DNA from: Bacteroidota bacterium
GTDB lineage: Bacteria; Bacteroidota; Bacteroidia; Flavobacteriales; Flavobacteriaceae
Length of the DNA stretch: 8,871 bases
Assembly (NCBI GenBank): GCA_947468985.1
Contig: CANINJ010000067.1
Coordinates: 1 to 8,871, forward strand
Direction: 5' to 3'
Shown: in pieces, positions 1 to 5,690 of the stretch
Layout: each line of letters starts with the position of its first letter
Position numbering within the stretch: position 1 is the first letter of the stretch
Notes under the pieces: model-generated
What the model was told of the DNA's origin: nothing
Database searches by the model: none
What the model saw: only the letters and a program-made list of their open reading frames with translations
Translations under genes and position numbers: made by a program

Positions 1-960
1 AATGTAATGCAATTATACGATCAAAAGAAAGTGAATTTGGATACAAAATTAGGAGATATGCTTCCAATTTTCCAAAATTCTGATAAAGCTACAATTTCAT
101 TTAAAGATTTATTATCGCATTATGCTGGCTTTCAAGCTTGGATTCCTTTTTACAAAGCTACGTTAGACAGTTCGAAAGTTCCTTTGGCGAGATATTATAG
201 TAAAATAAGTAACGATCAATTTTCAAAAAAGGTTGCTGATAGCTTATTTATTAGAAATGATTATCACGATACAATTATGAAAATGATTGTAAACAGTAAG
301 TTATCACTCAAAAAAGAATACAAATACAGTGATTTTACATTTATAATTTTAAAGGATTATTTAGAAAGAATGACTGGTAAAAAGTTGGATGTATTAAGTC
401 AAGAAAATTTTTACAATTCACTTGGAATGAACAATACACTATACAATCCATTGACAAAATTGGATAAAAATGTAATCCCACCAACAGAAATCGATACGTA
501 TTTCCGTCACCAATTAATTCAGGGTTATGTTCACGATATGGAAGCGGCTATGGAAGGTGGAGTAGGCGGTCACGCTGGGATTTTCTCGAATTCGATGGAT
601 GTTGCAAAGATGATGCAAATGTATTTGCAAAAAGGGAATTATGGAAATATTCAATATTTTTCATCTAAAACCTTTGACGATTTTAACACTTGTTATTTCT
701 GTAATGAAGCAAATAGGAGAGGGCTTGGATTTGACAAACCTCAATTGGGTGCTTCAGGTCCAACTTGTGGTTGTGTTCCAATGATTAGTTTCGGACATAC
801 AGGTTTTACTGGAACAATTGCTTGGGCTGATGCTGAAAATGAAATTGTATATGTCTTTTTATCCAATAGAACTTTTCCAGAAGCAACTGTAAATAAACTA
901 TCTAAAGAGAATATTCGGGAAGATATTCAGAAGGTAATTTACGATGCAATTGAGAGATAA
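1..960 (+). CDS. Serine hydrolase with beta-lactamase fold, C-terminal part (5' end outside window)
   Basis: The reading frame is open from base 1, so this is a 3' fragment of 319 residues, not a gene starting at the ATG at 7. It resembles the C-terminal half of class C beta-lactamase-related serine hydrolases. Numbering from that ATG, the visible opening (MQLYDQKKVNLD) normally follows the SxxK nucleophile helix closely, so the catalytic Ser and Lys are probably just outside the window. Visible family signs are LLSHYAGF (35-42, the usual LLxHxSG block), YSD at 107-109 in the YxN position, the stretch GYVHDMEAAMEGGVGGHAG (173-191) and HTG at 264-266 in the KTG position. In Bacteroidota this type is often the tail of a long secreted GH3 glycosidase/beta-lactamase fusion next to bshA. 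That is family knowledge, because no GH3 part is visible here. The likely role is cell-wall or glycan-related hydrolysis outside the cytoplasm; the substrate is unknown. Confidence 0.8.
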   Translation, partial: NVMQLYDQKKVNLDTKLGDMLPIFQNSDKATISFKDLLSHYAGFQAWIPFYKATLDSSKVPLARYYSKISNDQFSKKVADSLFIRNDYHDTIMKMIVNSKLSLKKEYKYSDFTFIILKDYLERMTGKKLDVLSQENFYNSLGMNNTLYNPLTKLDKNVIPPTEIDTYFRHQLIQGYVHDMEAAMEGGVGGHAGIFSNSMDVAKMMQMYLQKGNYGNIQYFSSKTFDDFNTCYFCNEANRRGLGFDKPQLGASGPTCGCVPMISFGHTGFTGTIAWADAENEIVYVFLSNRTFPEATVNKLSKENIREDIQKVIYDAIER

Positions 961-992
961 TTACTATTAAATATTTTTTAACGTAAGTTTAA

Positions 993-1022
993 TTGTTCTA
1001 CAATCAATTTTCGTTACTTTCG
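993..1022 (+). promoter_or_regulatory. Candidate promoter of bshA (Bacteroidota type)
   Basis: TTG at 993-995 is followed after 19 nt by TACTTTCG at 1015-1022, one mismatch from the Bacteroidota -7 consensus TAnnTTTG. Transcription would start near 1029, leaving a leader of about a dozen bases before the bshA ATG. No terminator is apparent between the upstream hydrolase and this point, so read-through is also possible. Confidence 0.5.
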
Positions 1023-1026
1023 TTAC
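1009..1026 (+). repeat. Perfect tandem duplication of a 9-mer on the bshA promoter
   Basis: TTTCGTTAC occurs twice back to back, at 1009-1017 and 1018-1026, covering the predicted -7 element and the likely transcription start. It may be chance in AT-rich DNA or a binding site. Confidence 0.6.
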
Positions 1027-1040
1027 ACTAAAATTCAAAA

Positions 1041-2174
1041 ATGAGAATCGCAATAGTTTGTTATCCAACATTTGGGGGAAGTGGCGTTGTTGCTACAGAA
1101 TTAGGTCTTGAATTGGCTCGAAGAGGGCACGAAATTCATTTTATAACCTACAGTCAGCCTGTTCGTTTGGCACTATTAAATCCCAATGTTCATTATCACG
1201 AAGTAAACGTTCCAGAATATCCTTTGTTTCATTATCAACCTTATGAATTGGCTTTGTCAAGCAAATTAGTTGATATGGTAAAACTCTATAAAATTGATTT
1301 ATTGCACGTTCATTATGCCATTCCCCACGCTTATGCAGGGTATATGGCAAAGCAAATGTTGAAGGCCGAAGGGATTAAAATTCCAATGGTAACAACCCTT
1401 CACGGCACAGATATCACTTTGGTTGGAAATCATCCGTTCTATAAACCAGCGGTTAGTTTCAGTATTAATAAATCGGATGTTGTTACTTCGGTATCTCAAA
1501 ATTTGAAAGACGAAACCTATAAACTTTTCAATATAAAACGGGAAATCCATGTGATTCCAAATTTTATTGAATTGGATAAAATTAAAATAGATTCTACTAT
1601 TGCTTGTCATCGTTCGGTTATGGCAGATGCAAATGAAAAAATCATTACACATATTAGTAATTTTAGAAAAGTAAAACGCATTCCAGATGTAATTGAAATT
1701 TTTTATAAAATTCAGCAACAAATACCCTCTAAATTAATGATGGTTGGTGACGGTCCAGAAAAAGAAGTTGCGGAAAATTTATGTCAAAAATTAGGCATTT
1801 TCGAAAAAGTCATCTTTTTTGGAAATAGCAATGAAATTGATAAAATTTTGAGTTATACTGATTTGTTTCTTTTGCCATCTGAAACTGAAAGTTTTGGATT
1901 AGCAGCTTTAGAAGCTATGGCTTGGGGAGTTCCTGTTATTTCAAGTAATTCTGGTGGACTTCCAGAAGTTAATTTTGAAGGTATTTCAGGTTATTTAAGC
2001 GATGTTGGAAATACAGATGAAATGGCTCAAAATGCTATCAAAATTTTAAAGGACGATGCTATTTTAGCTAAATTTAAAGAAAATGCGTTGTCTGTTGCAA
2101 AACAGTTTGATATTAAAAATATCGTACCTTTATATGAAGACTTGTATAAAGAAGCTTTAAGAAAAAACATATGA
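1041..2174 (+). CDS. bshA: N-acetyl-alpha-D-glucosaminyl L-malate synthase BshA
   Basis: This is a cytoplasmic GT4-family (GT-B fold) glycosyltransferase that joins GlcNAc from UDP-GlcNAc to L-malate, the first step of bacillithiol synthesis. At 377 residues it is full length. The N-terminus MRIAIVCYPTFGGSGVVATE is characteristic of BshA, with the glycine-rich loop GGSG at 12-15. HGTD lies at 121-124, and SNFRKVKR (206-213) matches the phosphate-binding region of the donor site. The EX7E motif is ESFGLAALE at 283-291, followed by the GVPVI and GGLPEV segments usual in GT4 enzymes. The ATG at 1041 gives this conserved start and lies just downstream of a promoter candidate. The stop overlaps the start of the next gene in an ATGA, so the two are translationally coupled. 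The later enzymes BshB (deacetylase) and BshC (cysteine ligase) are not in the window. Confidence 0.95.
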   Translation: MRIAIVCYPTFGGSGVVATELGLELARRGHEIHFITYSQPVRLALLNPNVHYHEVNVPEYPLFHYQPYELALSSKLVDMVKLYKIDLLHVHYAIPHAYAGYMAKQMLKAEGIKIPMVTTLHGTDITLVGNHPFYKPAVSFSINKSDVVTSVSQNLKDETYKLFNIKREIHVIPNFIELDKIKIDSTIACHRSVMADANEKIITHISNFRKVKRIPDVIEIFYKIQQQIPSKLMMVGDGPEKEVAENLCQKLGIFEKVIFFGNSNEIDKILSYTDLFLLPSETESFGLAALEAMAWGVPVISSNSGGLPEVNFEGISGYLSDVGNTDEMAQNAIKILKDDAILAKFKENALSVAKQFDIKNIVPLYEDLYKEALRKNI

Positions 2175-2596
2175 AAAGAATCTGCCTGTTATTTGTTTGT
2201 ATAATTTTATTTTCTTGTGGCGCTTCAAAATCAAAAGTTATCGACAAACCTTTATTTGAAGTATTGACTCAACAACCGGACGGAGGAGGAAATATTCATT
2301 TTTTTGAAATTGTATCGACTTCTCAGGAATTTAAAATGCTTCAGGGTGATGAAAAATTAAAAGGTAAAATAACACCAAATGATATTAATGAGTCCAATTT
2401 CTTAATATTGAATATGGGTGAAAAATCAATTAACGGCTGTTCAATAAATGTAATTGATGTTCAAGAAACTGAAAATAAAATTATTATTACGGTCAAAGAA
2501 ACCGAACCAAAAGGTGAAGGAATTGCTTCTACTGATTATGTTTATCCATATAGTATTGTGAAGATAAATTCCAAAAAAGAGATTATATTTAAATAA
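2171..2596 (+). CDS. Small lipoprotein with PrcB_C-like region
   Basis: This 141-residue protein has a lipoprotein signal peptide: basic MKR, a hydrophobic core, and the lipobox LFSC with the lipidated Cys at 16. It is probably anchored in the periplasm or outer membrane. The C-terminal half (about 75-136) carries FLILNMGEKSINGCSINV, then a beta-rich segment ending in YVYPYSIVKI. This layout resembles the PrcB_C domain (hydrophobic strand, GxxxxxGxS-like turn, strands, and a closing YPY-type strand), named after the Treponema dentilisin-complex subunit PrcB. That assignment rests on pattern only. The gene starts inside the bshA stop (ATGA overlap), so it is co-transcribed with bshA, and a strong hairpin follows. 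A role in bacillithiol metabolism is not implied by its sequence. Confidence 0.8.
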   Translation: MKRICLLFVCIILFSCGASKSKVIDKPLFEVLTQQPDGGGNIHFFEIVSTSQEFKMLQGDEKLKGKITPNDINESNFLILNMGEKSINGCSINVIDVQETENKIIITVKETEPKGEGIASTDYVYPYSIVKINSKKEIIFK

Positions 2597-2618
2597 ACCG
2601 TTCCTTTTTTATATTATA

Positions 2619-2657
2619 AAACCTTTAAGAAATTTATATTAAATTTCTTAAAGGTTT
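2619..2657 (+). terminator. Perfect 17-bp hairpin terminator between convergent genes
   Basis: The arms at 2619-2635 and 2641-2657 are exact reverse complements, with a 5-nt loop. On the + strand the stem is followed by AAA and a run of six T (2661-2666), giving intrinsic termination of the bshA unit. The stem can also form in the opposite transcript from the outer-membrane gene at 2683, but the tail on that side is less U-rich. Confidence 0.88.
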
Positions 2658-2682
2658 AAATTTTTTATTCTTTCGGGTATTT

Positions 2683-3165
2683 TTAAAACTTATATCGAAC
2701 TCCTAAAGCGATATCAGAACCATAATTATTTTCATAATAACCATGTCCACCAAGTTCAGGTCTTAAATCTAATGATAGTTGTAATGGAAAATCAAAATTA
2801 TATTCAATTCCGATATTACCAGCAGCATAAACAAAAGTTCCGCTATCTTTGAATCCAGAAACATCAGATTTCCAATTTCCTAAGCCTCCACCAACTCCTG
2901 CATACCAATTGAATCCTTGGTCAATATTCCAAACCCATTGGTACAAACCAGTTAATTTAATTGCACTAATATCATGGCTACTTCTCCAACCTAAATCTAA
3001 TTCTAATCGGTTGTTAGCGGACAATTCTCTTTGATAGGAAATCTCAGATCCAAATCCATCATTCGAACCCAAACGCAGTCCTAAAGCATTTTCTGAAATT
3101 TCTTGAGCGTTTGCAATAATTGCAAATCCAAATAGCAATGTTGTAGATAATAATAGCTTTTTCAT
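2683..3165 (-). CDS. Small outer-membrane beta-barrel protein
   Basis: This 160-residue protein has a Sec signal peptide (MKKLLL, hydrophobic core, probable cleavage after ANA at residue 20). The mature part is made of alternating polar/hydrophobic strands rich in Gly, Tyr and Trp, such as NRLELDLGWRS, LTGLYQWVWNI, FNWYAGVGGGLG and LQLSLDLRPELGG. It ends in GVRYKF, where the terminal aromatic residue is typical of barrels inserted by the BAM machinery. The size suggests an 8-stranded barrel of the OmpX/OmpA-like kind. Its biological role cannot be read from sequence. It is convergent with the bshA-lipoprotein unit. The 92-bp gap upstream contains no exact TAnnTTTG match, so its promoter is undefined. 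Confidence 0.85.
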   Translation of the reverse strand: MKKLLLSTTLLFGFAIIANAQEISENALGLRLGSNDGFGSEISYQRELSANNRLELDLGWRSSHDISAIKLTGLYQWVWNIDQGFNWYAGVGGGLGNWKSDVSGFKDSGTFVYAAGNIGIEYNFDFPLQLSLDLRPELGGHGYYENNYGSDIALGVRYKF

Positions 3166-3249
3166 AATTAATTTATTTAAGTGATTATAATATAATAACG
3201 CATTAAGAAAGAAACTATTGTAAAAATAAGGCTACAATTTCAAAAATAA

Positions 3250-3267
3250 AACTCTAATTAATGAGTT
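3250..3267 (-). terminator. Weak hairpin with U-rich tail at the stop codon of the lipoprotein gene
   Basis: AACTC/GAGTT arms (3263-3267 and 3250-3254) flank an 8-nt loop containing the TAA stop. On the - strand the stem runs into TTATTTTTG. The 5-bp stem is short, so partial read-through into the outer-membrane gene is likely. Confidence 0.4.
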
Positions 3268-4052
3268 ACATTATAATTAACTAAATACTCTTCTTGAGTT
3301 TGACTTCCAGTTGATGGAATTGGCAAAGTAATCCCACCTGGTATAGCATTTAAACTAAAATTAATTGCTGTATTGGTATAAACCATTCCAATGTTTTTAG
3401 CATAATATTGATTAGAAACAACTACATCTTGAGGATCTAAAATAGTTGCAGTTATAGGAATTGGAAATCCTTGTACCGTAACAGTAGTTGTTATTTTTGC
3501 ATTTAAAATAGTTTTAACTCTTTTTACATCCGTATAAACGTGACCATTAGAAGTATAAGTAGGTAATGTTTCTATAGCTATTGATTTTAAAGTATAATCA
3601 ATAACTAATGGATAAGTTTGTAATGTTTGATTTATTGTACCAGTTATATTTCCTAATTGTTGGTTGTCTGCGGCTGTTTCATTGAAAACAACAAAATCAG
3701 TTACATTAAGGTTTATCGGAACTCCAACGCCAAAATCTAAAGCTAGAGAACCCGTTAATAATAAAGAACTACCGTCTTTTCGTAATCCATTATTATTTAA
3801 TGAATTTGAAAAGAAACCCATTGGTAAATTTTTCGTTTTAAATTTTTTATAAGTTTTTGCATTAATTGTGGTATCGTTTGAAATATAAAGTGAATCTTTA
3901 AGAGTTTGAGCATTTGTAGTTACATCGTATGTCCAATAATCTCCAATAGCTAAAGGTAAGTAATTAGTTTCTGATGCTGCTGTTGAAGACTCTGTTGAGC
4001 ATGAAGCAAGAATAGTTATAAAAGTAAATGCAATTAATATTTTGAATTTCAT
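3258..4052 (-). CDS. Predicted lipoprotein of unknown function
   Basis: I do not recognise a characterised family. This 264-residue protein begins with a lipoprotein signal (MKFK, hydrophobic stretch, lipobox LASC with Cys 18), followed by a Ser/Thr-rich linker (about 19-30). The mature part opens with NYLPLAIGDYWTYDV, a motif seen at the start of many secreted Bacteroidota lipoproteins of unknown function (PLxxGxxWxY). The rest is Thr/Asn/Val-rich and looks all-beta. A segment near the end, YYAKNIGMVYTNTAI, resembles the 'akgiGmV' strand of the same group of proteins. No catalytic motif, transmembrane helix or metal site is visible. The start ATG at 4052 gives the signal peptide directly. 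A promoter candidate lies just upstream, and the tRNA terminator separates the gene from the tRNA. It is probably a surface or periplasmic lipoprotein. Confidence 0.75.
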   Translation of the reverse strand: MKFKILIAFTFITILASCSTESSTAASETNYLPLAIGDYWTYDVTTNAQTLKDSLYISNDTTINAKTYKKFKTKNLPMGFFSNSLNNNGLRKDGSSLLLTGSLALDFGVGVPINLNVTDFVVFNETAADNQQLGNITGTINQTLQTYPLVIDYTLKSIAIETLPTYTSNGHVYTDVKRVKTILNAKITTTVTVQGFPIPITATILDPQDVVVSNQYYAKNIGMVYTNTAINFSLNAIPGGITLPIPSTGSQTQEEYLVNYNVTH

Positions 4053-4077
4053 ATATTTAATTTTTTGCTAATTTAAT

Positions 4078-4109
4078 AAAAACTAAAGAATTTGAATAAA
4101 TAAAGTCAA
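4078..4109 (-). promoter_or_regulatory. Candidate promoter of the unknown lipoprotein gene
   Basis: On the - strand, TTG (4107-4109) is followed after 21 nt by TAGTTTTT (4078-4085), which matches TAnnTTTG except for the last base. It sits about 25 bp upstream of the ATG at 4052. Confidence 0.35.
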
Positions 4110-4152
4110 CTTTTTTATTTTCAAACTAAATCAGGGATTTTATAAATAAAAA

Positions 4153-4176
4153 AAACCCGAACATTAGCTCGGGTTT
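4153..4176 (-). terminator. Intrinsic terminator of tRNA-Tyr
   Basis: AAACCCGA (4153-4160) and TCGGGTTT (4169-4176) form an 8-bp stem with an 8-nt loop. On the - strand the stem is followed by a T-rich run (complement of 4141-4152). It lies 6 bases beyond the tRNA 3' end. Confidence 0.85.
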
Positions 4177-4182
4177 GAATTG

Positions 4183-4263
4183 TGGGGAGAGCAGGATTCG
4201 AACCTGCGAAGTTCACACAGCAGATTTACAGTCTGCCCTCGTTGGCCGCTTGAGTATCTCCCC
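4183..4263 (-). tRNA. tRNA-Tyr (anticodon GUA)
   Basis: This is an 81-nt class II tRNA. The acceptor stem GGGGAGA (4257-4263) pairs with TCTCCCC (4184-4190), with discriminator A at 4183. The D-loop contains AGCGGCCAA. The anticodon arm is GCAGA-CTGTAAA-TCTGC with anticodon GTA, and a long variable arm follows. The T arm is GCAGG-TTCGAAT-CCTGC. The 3' CCA is not encoded (ACAA follows), so CCA must be added after transcription. It is a single gene flanked by its own promoter candidate and terminator, not part of a visible tRNA cluster. Confidence 0.97.
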
Positions 4264-4303
4264 AAAAGTCCAAGTATAGTTATCTAACCTTGTCAAGCGG
4301 TTG

Positions 4304-4334
4304 CAAATATAGCAACACTTTTCAGCTTTACAAA
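4304..4334 (-). promoter_or_regulatory. Promoter candidate of tRNA-Tyr
   Basis: On the - strand, TTTG (4331-4334) is followed after 19 nt by TATATTTG (4304-4311), an exact fit to the Bacteroidota TTTG-N19-TAnnTTTG promoter. The tRNA 5' end lies 40 bases further on, so a leader of about 30 nt would be removed by RNase P. Confidence 0.65.
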
Positions 4335-4392
4335 CATATTTAGAACTAAATTTCGATAGTATTTTTAACCTATTGGTATTGAATTAAATAAA

Positions 4393-4415
4393 AAAATCTC
4401 CACTAGGGAGATTTT
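4393..4415 (-). terminator. Terminator of the TlpA-like gene
   Basis: AAAATCTCC (4393-4401) and GGAGATTTT (4407-4415) form a perfect 9-bp stem with a 5-nt loop. The - strand continues with a T-rich tail. It lies 22 bp past the stop at 4438 and upstream of the tRNA promoter, insulating the two. The + side is T-rich as well, so it could act in both directions. Confidence 0.82.
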
Positions 4416-4437
4416 AATTTTTGTTTGTTTTGAGTGA

Positions 4438-5592
4438 CTAGATAGCCGCTAAAAGTGCTGATATTTTAGCTTTTAATTCGGCTCCACGCAAATCTTTTGC
4501 AACGATAGTTCCTTTAGAATCTAAAATATAAGTAGAAGGAATTGCATTTACCCCATAAGTTATTGCAATTGGATCCTGAAAATCTTTCAAATTTGAAACT
4601 TGATTCCAAGTCAATTTATCTTTTGCAATAGCTTCTTTCCATTTTTTTGCATCTTTATCTAAAGATATACTGATAATGTTCAAACCTTTTGCATGAAACT
4701 CATTATAAATAGCTACAACATTAGGATTTTCTGCACGACATGGATTACACCAAGATGCCCAGAAATCGATTATAGTTACTTTTCCTAAAGATTCTTTTAA
4801 TGAAATTGATTTTCCTTCAGGATTTGGAGCAGAAAAATCAGGTGCAATAGTTCCAACTTCCGCTGCAGCTGCAACTGGTTTTGCTATTTTGTCCAATTTA
4901 GATTGGATAGATTTTCCTGGTTTGTATTTCTTTAATTCTGGACTAAAACTTGCGAAAATCTTTTTAGCTCTTGCTAAATCTACACTTGGATCGTTTAACA
5001 TACTGTCAACAATCAAAGCAGATAATAATGCTTTTGGATTTGATTCGGCAAATTTTACATAAAAATCCATTCCAGATTTTTGAAGCACTTGATACTCTTT
5101 CATCAATTTATTGATGGTAACAGTGTCTTTCGCTTCTTGAGCAGCTTTCATTTTTGCCATATTCGCATTTTGAAATGCCATCATTTTTTTCTGAGATTCT
5201 TTTTGAAATTTTACAACATCAATATTAAATTTTGAGAAAACATCATTGTTAAATGTACCAGAAAGTTTAGTTTTTTGAATACTATCTTTATCTACAATCA
5301 CTTCAATATCACCGTTTTCAAGAATAAAAGGAACTTTACCTTGCAAAGCTTCAACTTGTAACAACATTATTTCTGGCTCTTTTGCAGAACCTTTAATTGT
5401 AAATTTACCATCTTTGATTTTAACGGTATCTATTGGTTTCAATTGACCTGTTTCATCTTGTTTTTCAAGAACTACAGTTTTACCATCTGCTACACCTTTT
5501 ACAGTTCCAGAAATGATGTATTCATTAACTCCTGCTTTATTACAAGAAAACAAAACTGCACAAACAGTTAGTAATAATAATATTCTTTTCAT
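4438..5592 (-). CDS. TlpA-like thioredoxin-fold lipoprotein with DUF4369-type N-terminal domain
   Basis: This 384-residue lipoprotein (lipobox LFSC, Cys 17) is probably membrane-anchored and faces the periplasm. Residues about 24-105 form a beta-rich domain like DUF4369 (ISGTVKG..GKTVVLEKQD..DTVKIKDGKFTIKG). Residues about 115-240 are helical and rich in Lys, Met and Gln. Residues about 246-384 form a TlpA/AhpC-TSA thioredoxin domain: APDFSAPNPEGK, the redox motif WCNPC (Cys 282 and Cys 285) and the cis-proline segment NAIPSTYILD (Pro 352). Both active cysteines are present, so thiol-disulfide reductase activity is expected. The family commonly serves cytochrome maturation or oxidative-stress repair, but the partner is unknown. 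The gene lies 98 bp downstream of the persulfide dioxygenase on the same strand, has its own -7 candidate, and ends in a strong terminator. Confidence 0.9.
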   Translation of the reverse strand: MKRILLLLTVCAVLFSCNKAGVNEYIISGTVKGVADGKTVVLEKQDETGQLKPIDTVKIKDGKFTIKGSAKEPEIMLLQVEALQGKVPFILENGDIEVIVDKDSIQKTKLSGTFNNDVFSKFNIDVVKFQKESQKKMMAFQNANMAKMKAAQEAKDTVTINKLMKEYQVLQKSGMDFYVKFAESNPKALLSALIVDSMLNDPSVDLARAKKIFASFSPELKKYKPGKSIQSKLDKIAKPVAAAAEVGTIAPDFSAPNPEGKSISLKESLGKVTIIDFWASWCNPCRAENPNVVAIYNEFHAKGLNIISISLDKDAKKWKEAIAKDKLTWNQVSNLKDFQDPIAITYGVNAIPSTYILDSKGTIVAKDLRGAELKAKISALLAAI

Positions 5593-5615
5593 TTTAATTT
5601 GTTTTTGATTTTACG

Positions 5616-5654
5616 AATGCAAAAGTATTTAAAAAAAGTTTTGATTTTTGCATT
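5616..5654. repeat. Inverted repeat overlapping the TlpA-like gene's promoter element
   Basis: AATGCAAAA (5616-5624) and TTTTGCATT (5646-5654) are exact reverse complements separated by 21 nt. The left arm overlaps the -7 candidate at 5620-5627. The region also has a 6-bp AAGTTT/AAACTT hairpin followed on the - strand by seven T, which could be a weak terminator for the upstream gene. Confidence 0.5.
5620..5627 (-). promoter_or_regulatory. Candidate -7 element for the TlpA-like gene
   Basis: TACTTTTG on the - strand is an exact TAnnTTTG match, 27 bp upstream of the ATG at 5592. No TTG is found at the usual 19-21 nt upstream spacing, so the promoter is incomplete by consensus. Confidence 0.4.
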
Positions 5655-5690
5655 TTGAAACTTAATTTTTTGTTATAGTTTACAATTTAT

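Noticed and set aside
1141..1721. Two open frames on the - strand inside bshA (1141-1350 and 1299-1721)
   Set aside because: They lie wholly within the well-conserved bshA coding sequence on the opposite strand, with no recognisable protein features.
2849..3034. Open frame of 61 codons on the + strand
   Set aside because: It is antisense to the outer-membrane barrel gene, which has a signal peptide and barrel pattern; the short product shows no features.
3664..3852. Open frame of 62 codons on the + strand
   Set aside because: It is antisense to the unknown lipoprotein gene and has no promoter or recognisable domain.
4150..4270. tRNA gene as an integration (att) site
   Set aside because: No repeated copy of the tRNA 3' end, integrase or foreign gene is present nearby, and the tRNA terminator follows directly.
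4053..4437. Possible extra small gene around tRNA-Tyr
   Set aside because: The 385-bp gap between coding genes is accounted for by the tRNA, its promoter candidate and two terminators; no plausible open frame or second RNA fold was seen.
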